IMG/VR virus record: IMGVR_UViG_3300030085_004590
Span: 1-64,000 of that record
DNA: 64,000 nt
Direction: 5' to 3' (one strand)
Source: a virus
The notes below the pieces were generated by a model. That model worked only from the letters and a program-made list of their open reading frames with translations. It did no database searches and was not told the DNA's origin. Shown piece by piece: positions 53,595 through 62,378 of the stretch (the stretch's first letter is position 1; each line of letters begins with the position of its first letter). The position numbers and the translations under genes are program-made.

Positions 53595-55001
53595 ATGAAA
53601 AAACATATTCATTTTGTATATGATTTTCTATTTCCTAATGGACATTTAGATTTTGGATACAACATCAGTACCCTAAGAGATAATTTTTTATACCAAGTAG
53701 AAAATAATACTGAAGATAGAACTTTGTTACTATCGGCACCACATATTCCAGCTGTTTTAGAAAAACAATCAGGTATGTTTGCTGATGAATTTATTTCTAC
53801 TAATACACATTGGAATAAAATGTTAGTAACAGAAATACAAAATGTTTTAGATAGAAAAAATTATAATGAAAGTTTACATCATTTTGTAGTTTGTCTTGAA
53901 TCAACAAATGCAAGTAACTTTTTTGAATACTATTCAAATCCAAATGTAGATTTTGATAATTTATTTTCACCAAAACTTCTTAGATATTTAAAAAAAAGAA
54001 GAGAATTCAAAATTTTAATGATTGATAATAGAGAAGGTGCATATCCTCATGTACCAAAATTATTTGTAAAAGTAAAAGAATGGTTAGATAGACATAACAT
54101 TAAAGATAGAAACAAATTTATTATTTCTACTTGTAATGAAAATATTAAAAAAATAAAAATTGATGATTCAAGAATTAAAGTTTTTAATAATAATTATTAT
54201 CTATATTCAGCTGGCAAATACATTAAACAATGTGAAGAAAGAAATAATCAAATTACTGAAGGACATAATGATTATGAATTTTCGTTACAACAAGAATTAA
54301 AGTTTGATATAAAAGAAAAATATTTTTTAAATTATAACAGAAACTCTGGTAGATATCATAGACCTTTTTTAGTACATAAACTTTTCTTAAATAATCTTTA
54401 TGATAAGGGATTTATTTCACTATTTCAGACAGATGATTTTGATAACCAACTAAGTAGAAACCATGCTGATGAAAAACTAAATATCTATCCAAAAACTATA
54501 AAAAAATGGAAGGAAACATTATCTCAATGGTATCCATCAATAATAGATTCTGATAAAGGTGATGAAGTTGCAATGTTTCATAATTATTTAAGTAGAAAAG
54601 ATGAATATGAAAAAAGTTATTTTTCAATTGTTTCTGAAACAAATGCTGAAACAAAATATTTATTTGTAACAGAAAAAACTTTAAAACCAATAATGAATCT
54701 ACATCCATTTTTGGTGAATGGAAATCCATATACTTTAAAACATCTTAAAAGTTTAGGATTTCAAACCTTTGGTAAATGGTGGGATGAAAGTTATGATTCT
54801 GAAGAGAATTTCGAAAAAAGGACAGAGATGTTAATAGAACAAGTAAAGTTGCTTTGTTCTAAAACAAAAGAAGAGTGGGTTGAAATTTTACAAGAAATGG
54901 AACCTTTACTCAAGTATAATCAAAGTTTACTAAAACAAAAATGGATGAGTAAACAATATGAAAAAAATTTAGTAGATATCTTAGATACTTCTTTAATTTA
55001 A
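53595..55001 (+). CDS. Glycosyltransferase-like protein of repeated unknown family (copy 2)
   Basis: 468 residues. The conserved C-terminal block is YFSIVSETN, then VTEKTLKPIMNLHPFLVNG, LKHLKSLGFQTFGKWWDESYD and a trailing helical region. The N-terminal half varies from the other copies. The T/S-E-K-x-x-K-P-I and P-F-x-x-x-G segments recall GT-B or GT10 donor sites, so a glycosyltransferase role is plausible but unproven. Between the LamG protein and an epimerase in the glycan island. Confidence 0.55.
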   Translation: MKKHIHFVYDFLFPNGHLDFGYNISTLRDNFLYQVENNTEDRTLLLSAPHIPAVLEKQSGMFADEFISTNTHWNKMLVTEIQNVLDRKNYNESLHHFVVCLESTNASNFFEYYSNPNVDFDNLFSPKLLRYLKKRREFKILMIDNREGAYPHVPKLFVKVKEWLDRHNIKDRNKFIISTCNENIKKIKIDDSRIKVFNNNYYLYSAGKYIKQCEERNNQITEGHNDYEFSLQQELKFDIKEKYFLNYNRNSGRYHRPFLVHKLFLNNLYDKGFISLFQTDDFDNQLSRNHADEKLNIYPKTIKKWKETLSQWYPSIIDSDKGDEVAMFHNYLSRKDEYEKSYFSIVSETNAETKYLFVTEKTLKPIMNLHPFLVNGNPYTLKHLKSLGFQTFGKWWDESYDSEENFEKRTEMLIEQVKLLCSKTKEEWVEILQEMEPLLKYNQSLLKQKWMSKQYEKNLVDILDTSLI

Positions 55002-55006
55002 AAGTT

Positions 55007-55972
55007 ATGAAAATATTAATTACAGGTGGTTCGGGTTACTTAGGTTCAGTTATTACAGAAAAATTACTGAATGAAAATTATCAAGTAACTATTTTAGATA
55101 ATTTGATGTATAATCAAACATCATCAATTATTTTTTCACACAATCCTAATTTTAATTTTATATATGGAGATGTTAGGGATAAAACATTACTAAAATCAAT
55201 AGTAAATGATTTTGATGTTATTATTCCTCTTGCTGCAATAGTAGGATTTCCAGCATGTGATAAAGATAAGGATTTAGCAACCGCAGTAAATTACGAGCAC
55301 GTCCGCTATATTTGTGAATTGATAAAAAATTCTGATATAAGAATAGTTTATCCAAATACAAATAGTGGATATGGGATAGGAGAGGATGGTGAGTGTACTG
55401 AAGAAAGTCCACTCAATCCAATTTCACATTATGGTGTTACCAAAGTCAAAGCAGAGAGTGAGGTTTTGAATATTGGGGGAATATCTGTAAGATTGGCAAC
55501 AGTATTTGGTTCATCACCAAGAATGAGAATGGATTTATTAGTAAATGAATTTGTATATAAGGCATTGACTGATAAGTACATAACGATATTTGAAAAAAAC
55601 TTTGTAAGAAACTACATTCACATCAGAGATGTTGCAAATGTATTTTTATTTATGATTCAAAACTACCAAGAACATAGTGGAGAGGTGTTCAATGTAGGTT
55701 TATCAGATGCTAATCTAACAAAACAACAATTAGTTGAAAAAATAAAAGATTATGTACCAGATTTTGCAATCACATATTCAGATTATTATGAGGACCCAGA
55801 TAAAAGAGATTATATAGTATCAAATAAAAAAATTGAATCAACTGGTTGGAATCCACAATATACATTGGATTCTGGTATTGAAGAATTAATTAAAACATAT
55901 ACCATTCTTATACAAGATTTAAGTTCTAAATATAGAAATGGTTTTCCATTAGGTTATGGCAAAAGGACGTAG
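55007..55972 (+). CDS. NAD-dependent sugar epimerase/dehydratase
   Basis: 321 residues, extended SDR family. NAD loop ITGGSGYLGSVI at the N-terminus; a Ser/Thr-type segment NTNSGYG; catalytic YGVTK (Tyr/Lys pair); FVRNYIHIRDVANV for substrate binding. The NAD(P) enzyme acts on a nucleotide sugar, likely a UDP/GDP/dTDP-hexose epimerase or reductase; substrate cannot be assigned. Overlaps the RmlC-like gene that follows. Confidence 0.83.
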   Translation: MKILITGGSGYLGSVITEKLLNENYQVTILDNLMYNQTSSIIFSHNPNFNFIYGDVRDKTLLKSIVNDFDVIIPLAAIVGFPACDKDKDLATAVNYEHVRYICELIKNSDIRIVYPNTNSGYGIGEDGECTEESPLNPISHYGVTKVKAESEVLNIGGISVRLATVFGSSPRMRMDLLVNEFVYKALTDKYITIFEKNFVRNYIHIRDVANVFLFMIQNYQEHSGEVFNVGLSDANLTKQQLVEKIKDYVPDFAITYSDYYEDPDKRDYIVSNKKIESTGWNPQYTLDSGIEELIKTYTILIQDLSSKYRNGFPLGYGKRT

Positions 55973-56540
55973 TATATTTTATAAAGAAAGAGATTGGGAT
56001 GATTTTCATTTCTATCATGGTTCTAAATTAAATGAAGTAAAGGTTATACAACCATCGGTTTATTATGAACAAAGAGGTTCTATATCTACAACTTATCATT
56101 CAGATTATTACGATAGAATCTTGCCTGCTGAGGAAAGGACTAAGGGATTAAAATTTAAACATGATAGATTTTCTAAATCTAAACAAAATGTACTCAGAGG
56201 ATTACACTATGATGATAAAACATGGAAGTTAGTAAGTTGTTTGCATGGTAAAATTTATTTAGTAGTTTTAGATTTAAGACCAAAACAAAAAAACTTTGGA
56301 AAATGGGAATCTTTTATACTCTCACCAGAAACAACAACACAAGTATTGATACCACCTATGTTTGCCAATGGACATTATGTCTTTGAAGATGATTCAATCT
56401 TTCATTATAAGATGGCATATCATGGTGAATACAATGATGAAAACAAACAACAAACAATAAAATGGGATGATACGAAGTATGAAATAGAATGGCCTTGTAC
56501 AAATCCTATATTATCAAAAAGAGATGCAAATGGAAATTAA
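55956..56540 (+). CDS. RmlC-like dTDP-4-keto-sugar epimerase
   Basis: 194 residues, full-length for RmlC-like cupins. RGSISTTYHS, VLRGLHYDDKTWKLVSCLHGKI, LDLRPKQKNFGKWES and PPMFANGHYVFEDDS follow the order in RmlC; the conserved His in RGLHY and the later G-H-Y-V-F segment are present. Acts on a dTDP-4-keto-6-deoxysugar. The second such enzyme in the window, with a sugar SDR upstream. Confidence 0.8.
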   Translation: MAKGRSIFYKERDWDDFHFYHGSKLNEVKVIQPSVYYEQRGSISTTYHSDYYDRILPAEERTKGLKFKHDRFSKSKQNVLRGLHYDDKTWKLVSCLHGKIYLVVLDLRPKQKNFGKWESFILSPETTTQVLIPPMFANGHYVFEDDSIFHYKMAYHGEYNDENKQQTIKWDDTKYEIEWPCTNPILSKRDANGN

Positions 56541-57168
56541 AAATTTACAAAATCACGAGGATAGATGGATAGATGGAAATTTTTCTAAGGAAGATTTAAT
56601 AGCTTTTGAAGATGATGTCATAAAACATTGGGAAAATGGAGAAATCACAGGTCCTATACATCTTTCACATGGCAATGAAGAACAATTAATCGAAATATTT
56701 AAAAAAGTAGGAGTTGAAGATTGGGTATTTTCAACTTGGAGGTCACACTATCATGCACTTTTACATGGAGTAGACCCAAAGTATTTGAAACAAAAAATTT
56801 TAGAAGGTAAATCAATAACTATCATAGATAAATCATCTAATTTTTATTCTTCTGCAATCGTAACTGGTATTTTACCAATTGCATTGGGAGTTGCAAAGGG
56901 TTTAAAAGAAAGAGGAAGTGATGAAAAGGTTTGGTGTTTCATTGGTGATATGACTTTTGAAACTGGTATCTTTTATGAAGTACACAAATACGCAAGAAAC
57001 TTTGATTTACCACTTTATTTTGTAGTAGAAGATAATGAGGTATCAACAAATACACCAACTGGTCATACTTGGAATAATATTCAAAGAGAAATACCAGAAG
57101 ATGTAATCTATTACAAGTATAAATCTAAATATCCACATTACGGTACTGGCAAATGGGTAGTATTTTAA
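56524..57168 (+). CDS. Thiamine-diphosphate enzyme, E1-alpha/transketolase N-like half
   Basis: 214 residues. The ThDP signature is IGDMTFETG followed after about 24 residues by VVEDNEVS. Earlier motifs WRSHYHALLHGVD and IVTGILPIALGVAKGL are those of pyruvate/acetoin dehydrogenase E1-alpha subunits, which are normally 320-350 residues; this one is shorter. It needs a partner half (found at 60256). The start is 56524, or the in-frame ATG 56530. Starts inside the end of the RmlC-like gene. Confidence 0.8.
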   Translation: MQMEIKNLQNHEDRWIDGNFSKEDLIAFEDDVIKHWENGEITGPIHLSHGNEEQLIEIFKKVGVEDWVFSTWRSHYHALLHGVDPKYLKQKILEGKSITIIDKSSNFYSSAIVTGILPIALGVAKGLKERGSDEKVWCFIGDMTFETGIFYEVHKYARNFDLPLYFVVEDNEVSTNTPTGHTWNNIQREIPEDVIYYKYKSKYPHYGTGKWVVF

Positions 57169-58307
57169 AATTTATATTTTTATTTGATGAAGAATATCCA
57201 TCATGGTCTTTTCGAGGACCATTTACTGATTATATTCAAAACAATTTTGAGTATAGTTTTATAGATGATATAGATAAATCAAAAAATAATATTTTAATCA
57301 TTGAAGGAACTGAATGTTTTAAAGGACCACACAGAGTTTTTAAAAAAGAACTCTATGATTTAATTAAAGAAAATAATTTAAAGGTAATTTTTGCATCAAT
57401 TGCTGACCCATGTACTTGGTCTGATAAGATTAACTTTATGAATGATATAAATTCATACGGTCTGAAAGATAAAGTTTATTATGTGGATACTTGTGTAAAT
57501 CATTCTGAAGATTACAATACTTTTTGTTATCATCATTTTTTAGAAGAACCTGGTATTCATATGAAAAAGTGGGGAGATTTTAAATTTTTTGAAGAAAATG
57601 AATTAGGATATAAAAGTGAAGATATAACACTTGAAGAATTAGATATTTTTAGAAATAAAAAGTTTTTATCATTTAATAGAACAGTTGATAAAGATAATAG
57701 AATGAGTTTATTTCACACTTATCTTGAAAATGATTTTTCAGATTCTTATTTTAGTTTTCTTAATTTTTGTGCATCAGATGGTTCAGTACCATTTTTTACA
57801 AAAAGTAAAAAATTATCAATCGATGAATATAAAAGTAAACTCCCAATTGAGTTAGATACTAAAAATAGTGGAGTTAATTTACAAAGTTTTAAAACAAGTA
57901 ATACTTTTAAAAAAGATTTATTTTTAAATTCATGTATTAACATTGTTACTGAAACATCGTTTCAATGTAATGGATTATTTTTATCAGAAAAAATAATAAA
58001 ACCAATTGTATGTTACCAACCCTTCATAGTTGTAGGACCTTATAATTACTTAAAAGAATTACGAAGTTTGGGATACAAAACTTTCTCTGATTTTTGGGAT
58101 GAAAGTTATGATGAAATAGAAAATGGTGAAGATAGATATTTTGCAATTGAAAAATTAATTTTAGAATTAAATAGTAAAAGTATTAATGAATTAAATGAAA
58201 TTTATCAAAAAACTAAAAATATATGTATATATAATAGAGAGGTATTTAATAACTTCAAGGAAGATTCCATTCCTAACATAATAAAACAAATAGAAAATGA
58301 ATGGTAA
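57153..58307 (+). CDS. Glycosyltransferase-like protein of repeated unknown family (copy 3)
   Basis: 384 residues. Shared block: INIVTETSF, LSEKIIKPIVCYQPFIVVG, LKELRSLGYKTFSDFWDESYD. The preceding FLSFNRTVDKDNRMSLFH segment corresponds to the N-R region in the other copies. It separates the two thiamine-enzyme halves, so it is probably part of the same sugar pathway. The start overlaps the E1-alpha-like gene by 16 bases. Confidence 0.55.
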   Translation: MGSILKFIFLFDEEYPSWSFRGPFTDYIQNNFEYSFIDDIDKSKNNILIIEGTECFKGPHRVFKKELYDLIKENNLKVIFASIADPCTWSDKINFMNDINSYGLKDKVYYVDTCVNHSEDYNTFCYHHFLEEPGIHMKKWGDFKFFEENELGYKSEDITLEELDIFRNKKFLSFNRTVDKDNRMSLFHTYLENDFSDSYFSFLNFCASDGSVPFFTKSKKLSIDEYKSKLPIELDTKNSGVNLQSFKTSNTFKKDLFLNSCINIVTETSFQCNGLFLSEKIIKPIVCYQPFIVVGPYNYLKELRSLGYKTFSDFWDESYDEIENGEDRYFAIEKLILELNSKSINELNEIYQKTKNICIYNREVFNNFKEDSIPNIIKQIENEW

Positions 58308-59262
58308 AAAGGTTTTAATCACAGGTGCTAATGGATTAGTAGGAAATTACACCGTACAAAAATGTATCGATAGAGGTGCATTCGTAACTGCAGTTGATAT
58401 TGTTGAACCAACAAATCAAATCGAAAAATATAAGGATGAAAATTATCAATTCATCAAAGCAGATTTAAGAGAATTTAAAAGTTGTAAAAGAGTTGTCGAA
58501 GGACAAGATATAATACTTCATATTGCAGGTGTTAAAGGTTCACCTAAAAGAGCAATGGAACAACCAGCAGATTATTTTGTACCAATGTTACAATTTAATA
58601 CCAATATGATGGAAGCAGCAAGATTAGAAGATGTAGAGTGGTATGTATATACATCGACTGTTGGTGTTTATCAACCCGCTGAGGTATTTTATGAGGATGA
58701 TGTATGGAAAACCTTCCCATCAGAAAAAGATAAGTATGCTGGATGGGCAAAGAGATTGGGTGAATTACAAGCTGAAGTATATTCAGTATCATTCGATTGG
58801 AATAAAGCATCAGTTGTAAGACCAGCAAACATTTATGGTAGACATGACAACTTCGGACCAGAATCAACAGTAATCGCTTCACTTATTAAAAGATTATTTG
58901 GTGAAAAAGAACATCCACTAATTTGTTGGGGAGATGGAACACCAATCAGAGATTTTATTTATGCTGGTGATGTTGCAGATGGAATCATAAAAGCATACGA
59001 ACAAAAATTAACACAACCAATCAATTTAGGTAGTGGTACTGGTGTTACTATTAAAGAACTTGCAGAAACTCTCGTAGAAATATACGAAGATATGTATGGA
59101 GTTAAAGTTGGTATCGAATGGGATACTACAAAACCAAATGGTGATGCAAAAAGATTAATGAGTACAGAAAGAGCAGAATCTTTCGGTATCAAACAACAAG
59201 TATCCTTAAAAGAAGGATTAAAAGAAACAATAGATTATTATTTAAATGAATTTAAAAAATGA
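58297..59262 (+). CDS. NAD-dependent sugar epimerase (GDP-fucose synthase-like)
   Basis: 321 residues, extended SDR. NAD loop ITGANGLVGNYT; YTSTVGVYQP; catalytic YAGWAK; RPANIYGRHDNFGPES; a nucleotide-sugar segment WGDGTPIRDFIYAGDVA. Closest in style to GDP-4-keto-6-deoxymannose epimerase/reductase and related enzymes. Start overlaps the previous gene by 11 bases and it overlaps the next gene by ATGA (59259-59262). Confidence 0.83.
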   Translation: MNGKKVLITGANGLVGNYTVQKCIDRGAFVTAVDIVEPTNQIEKYKDENYQFIKADLREFKSCKRVVEGQDIILHIAGVKGSPKRAMEQPADYFVPMLQFNTNMMEAARLEDVEWYVYTSTVGVYQPAEVFYEDDVWKTFPSEKDKYAGWAKRLGELQAEVYSVSFDWNKASVVRPANIYGRHDNFGPESTVIASLIKRLFGEKEHPLICWGDGTPIRDFIYAGDVADGIIKAYEQKLTQPINLGSGTGVTIKELAETLVEIYEDMYGVKVGIEWDTTKPNGDAKRLMSTERAESFGIKQQVSLKEGLKETIDYYLNEFKK

Positions 59263-60251
59263 AAAAAACAGATAAAATTTTAGTTACCGGAGCAAGTGGA
59301 TTTATAGGTTCACGATTAATCAAAATGTTATATGAATTAGGTTATGTAAACATTCGTGCAACATCATGGAGTAGAGATTTACGAAATGATTTTGAAGGCT
59401 GTGAAAACATAGAACACATAAAAGGAAACTTGCAAGATGCAGACTTTTGTGAGATAGTGTCGAAAGGATGTGATGTTATATTTCATGCAGCTGCTAATAC
59501 ATCGAACGCATTAGATACAAAATATAATCCGCTTCTCCATGTAACTCCCAATATAGAAATGAATGTAAATCTTATGGAACAATCATGGAAACATGGGGTT
59601 AAAAAGTTTATCTTTATATCATCAAATACAACTTATCCAGATTTAAAAGATGTACCTTGTACCGAAGATGTAGAAGTACAAACACCAGATATCGTACCAG
59701 TTTACAAAGCAGTAGGTTGGATGAAAAGATATTGTGAAACTCTTTGTGATTTCTTTTCAAATCAAATTCACAACCCAATGCAGTGTGTAATTATTAGACC
59801 TTCAAATGCATTTGGACCAAACGATAAGTACGATTTTGAAAAATGTCATGTTACACCTGCAAATATTAGAAAAGTTGCAGATAACCTAAATCCAATACCT
59901 GTTTGGGGAGATGGTACTGAAGTAAGAGATGTAATTCATGTTGATGATATGGTGAGTGGATTTATAACAGTTGCTGAAAAGGTTGATACATATGATATTT
60001 ACAATGTATCTTATGGTGAAGGATATACTGTTATGGAAGTACTTGATAAAATTAAAGAAATCGAAGGAAACACAAACCCAGTCGAATTCGTAAACAACAA
60101 GGCACCAATGATACCTGTCAGATTATTAGATAATCAAAAATTAAAAGATTTAGGTTGGACACCAAAATACGATTTAGAAAGTGGATTAAGAGATGCACTA
60201 TCTTGGTATAAGGAAAATAAAGACCAATTTAATCCAAATTCAAAACCTTAA
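59259..60251 (+). CDS. NAD-dependent sugar epimerase, second tandem copy
   Basis: 330 residues, extended SDR and a diverged neighbour of the preceding gene. NAD loop VTGASGFIGSRLI; FISSNTTYPD; active-site YKAVGWMKR; RPSNAFGPNDKYD; WGDGTEVRDVIHVDDMV. The paired epimerases suggest successive steps on one nucleotide sugar, such as 3,5-epimerisation and 4-reduction. Confidence 0.82.
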   Translation: MKKTDKILVTGASGFIGSRLIKMLYELGYVNIRATSWSRDLRNDFEGCENIEHIKGNLQDADFCEIVSKGCDVIFHAAANTSNALDTKYNPLLHVTPNIEMNVNLMEQSWKHGVKKFIFISSNTTYPDLKDVPCTEDVEVQTPDIVPVYKAVGWMKRYCETLCDFFSNQIHNPMQCVIIRPSNAFGPNDKYDFEKCHVTPANIRKVADNLNPIPVWGDGTEVRDVIHVDDMVSGFITVAEKVDTYDIYNVSYGEGYTVMEVLDKIKEIEGNTNPVEFVNNKAPMIPVRLLDNQKLKDLGWTPKYDLESGLRDALSWYKENKDQFNPNSKP

Positions 60252-60255
60252 TAAA

Positions 60256-60801
60256 ATGAGTGAACCAAAGTTTACACCATACTTAGATGCGTTAACAGAA
60301 GCAATGAAATTAAGTATGGAAGATGATAAAACTATATTCATCGGACAACAAATTGTTTATTATGGAAATCCAATGAGTAAAACCATTGAGGGATTACCAA
60401 AAGAAAGAATGATAGAAACACCAGTAATGGAAGAAGTTCAAATGGGTATGAGTTTAGGTCTTGCAATGTCTGGTCACAATGTGGTAAGTTTTTATCCAAG
60501 ATGGGATTTCTTAATTTGTGCAGCAAATCAATTGGTAAATCATTTAGATAAAATAAACATCATGTCAGATGGTGATTGGAATCCAAATGTAATTATAAGA
60601 GTTGGTAAAGGAAGTGATGTTCCATTAGACCCTGGTCACCAACACAAGGCAGATTATACAGAAGAATTCAAAACAATATTAAAACATACAAATGTAGTTA
60701 AACTTGATTCCCATGAAAAGATTCTACCTGCATACAAAAAAGCATTAAAAGGTGGTATTTGGGTGATGGTAGAATATCCTCAATTATATTATGAGAATTA
60801 A
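60256..60801 (+). CDS. Thiamine-diphosphate enzyme, E1-beta/transketolase pyrimidine-binding half
   Basis: 181 residues from ATG 60256 (an in-frame ATG at 60193 lies inside the previous gene). PYLDALTEAMKLSMEDDKTIFIGQQ, the glutamate in PVMEEVQMGMSLGLAMSG (equivalent to the proton-relay Glu of E1-beta), and DPGHQHKADY as in the histidine loop. It lacks the C-terminal domain of E1-beta or transketolase, which makes it about half length. Presumably pairs with the 56524 product. No lipoyl E2 gene is seen, so oxidative decarboxylation is unlikely. Confidence 0.8.
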   Translation: MSEPKFTPYLDALTEAMKLSMEDDKTIFIGQQIVYYGNPMSKTIEGLPKERMIETPVMEEVQMGMSLGLAMSGHNVVSFYPRWDFLICAANQLVNHLDKINIMSDGDWNPNVIIRVGKGSDVPLDPGHQHKADYTEEFKTILKHTNVVKLDSHEKILPAYKKALKGGIWVMVEYPQLYYEN

Positions 60802-62251
60802 AAGAGTATTTGATGTAAAAGGACCAATGGGGTTTGTACCTAATGGTATTAATTGGAATTTTACAAACATTTTTTGGAAATATAACTTTTATGTTACTCA
60901 TAAACTTATAGATGAGTTCAATGAAACATATGGACAGATTGGAGTATATGATTGTAATTTAAATTTATCAGAAGATTCAACAAAAAATTATCATATTAGT
61001 AATTTACATTACGATTCTAAAACAAAACTTGTAAACGGTAATAGAACAGAAAATTATTTCTATACTATTCATCCCTTTGGAAATATAAATGTATCAAGTG
61101 GTTCTGAACCAACTTATCATCAAGGTAGACATAGTTTCGATTTTATATCTAAAAAAGCAAAAGATTGTACAAATGCAAAAAACTTTTGGTTAGTTTATGA
61201 TTATAGTAGTGAAGGTGATATAAGACCTCACATTTTTAAGGAATTACACAAGGCATGTAAACGAAATAAAATTAACCCATCTAAAGTAATTGTAATTACT
61301 GCATCTGAAAATACATTTGATATTTATAAACAATATTTAAATAAACATCCACAAGAAAATTTATTTTATACGGCATTTTATCCTTGGTCATTATTAGGAA
61401 AAGCAAAAGATACTAATGCTATTTTAATTGAAAAGAAAAAAATTCATTTTAATAGTTTTAAAAATGAAAATTCATTAATGGAAGATAGTGAATTTGATTT
61501 ATTAACTAATAGAGAATCACACGCATTATGTTTAAATAGAAGATTAGCTGCACATAGAGTTGTAATTATTAGTTGGTTACTAGAAACTGGTTTATTTGAA
61601 AAAACAAAAACATCATTTGATTTATCGATGAGACATAATCATGATGAAATTGGATTAAATTTGGCATCTACAAGACCAGAACAAGGTGGACCATATCTTT
61701 CAAGTCAAGATAAGATTAACCAAATTCTTTCAGGTTTTAGAAAAATGAAAAAATTAGGAAAAAGTGTAGTTGATACTGAAGATATAAAAGGAGTATGGGG
61801 TTTTGCATTTGAAGATGCAAAAAATTATAAATCTACTTACTTTTCAATTGTAACCGAAACTCTATTTTATGAATTAGGTAATTATATTTCAGAAAAAACA
61901 TGGAAACCAATACAACATTTACATCCTTTTGTATTCGTAGGTAGACCTGGAATGTTAAAGTATTTACATAGTTTAGGATTTAAAACCTTTTCAGATTTTT
62001 GGGATGAAAGTTATGATACGATTGAAGATAATCCAACAAGGATGGATAAAATCTGTGAAGTTGTTTCTTTTCTTTTAAATAAATCTAAAGAAGAATGGGA
62101 TGAACTTAATAAAAAATTAAAACCAATTCTTATTCATAATAGAAACTTACTATTAACATTTCAAGAATATACTGTTGGGAATATTTATAAAAGTAAACTA
62201 GATGAATTAATTTCAAATGAACCTAATCAAAAAAATTATTACTTACTTTAA
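60791..62251 (+). CDS. Glycosyltransferase-like protein of repeated unknown family (copy 4)
   Basis: 486 residues. ALCLNRRLAAHRVV, YFSIVTETL, ISEKTWKPIQHLHPFVFVG, LKYLHSLGFKTFSDFWDESYD, and a helical tail ending in L-x-P-I-L-x-H-N-R-N-L. The longest copy, with a large unrelated-looking N-terminal region. Overlaps the E1-beta-like gene by 11 bases and the 38-residue gene at its end. Donor and acceptor unknown. Confidence 0.55.
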   Translation: MRIKRVFDVKGPMGFVPNGINWNFTNIFWKYNFYVTHKLIDEFNETYGQIGVYDCNLNLSEDSTKNYHISNLHYDSKTKLVNGNRTENYFYTIHPFGNINVSSGSEPTYHQGRHSFDFISKKAKDCTNAKNFWLVYDYSSEGDIRPHIFKELHKACKRNKINPSKVIVITASENTFDIYKQYLNKHPQENLFYTAFYPWSLLGKAKDTNAILIEKKKIHFNSFKNENSLMEDSEFDLLTNRESHALCLNRRLAAHRVVIISWLLETGLFEKTKTSFDLSMRHNHDEIGLNLASTRPEQGGPYLSSQDKINQILSGFRKMKKLGKSVVDTEDIKGVWGFAFEDAKNYKSTYFSIVTETLFYELGNYISEKTWKPIQHLHPFVFVGRPGMLKYLHSLGFKTFSDFWDESYDTIEDNPTRMDKICEVVSFLLNKSKEEWDELNKKLKPILIHNRNLLLTFQEYTVGNIYKSKLDELISNEPNQKNYYLL

Positions 62252-62333
62252 AAATAAGAAGAGAGAACGAATCTATAAAAAAAAGTTAGAAGAACTTCGT
62301 AAAAGAGACCCCTTCATCTACAAAAACCATTAA
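62217..62333 (+). CDS. 38-residue basic microprotein
   Basis: Starts MNLIKKIITYFKNKK and ends RKRDPFIYKNH. It is strongly basic and helical, with a hydrophobic-basic amphipathic face at the start. It overlaps the end of the preceding gene by 35 bases in another frame and fills an otherwise empty 125-base gap. The composition and the D-P-F-I-Y end resemble small proteins I associate with marine T4-like phages, but no function is known to me. Confidence 0.5.
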   Translation: MNLIKKIITYFKNKKRERIYKKKLEELRKRDPFIYKNH

Positions 62334-62346
62334 TTCTTATTTCTAA

Positions 62347-62354
62347 CATATTTA
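62347..62354 (+). promoter_or_regulatory. Late-promoter-like element before the last gene
   Basis: CATATTTA followed by TATAC, 24 bases before the ATG at 62379; one mismatch from the common octamer. Confidence 0.5.
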
Positions 62355-62378
62355 TATACTGATAAGGTATATTGGAAT

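Noticed and set aside
56524-60801. Interpretation of the thiamine enzyme as a photosynthesis-type transketolase as in cyanophages
   Set aside because: The motifs and two-gene arrangement are of E1-alpha/E1-beta type, and the context is sugar-nucleotide synthesis with no carbon-fixation genes.
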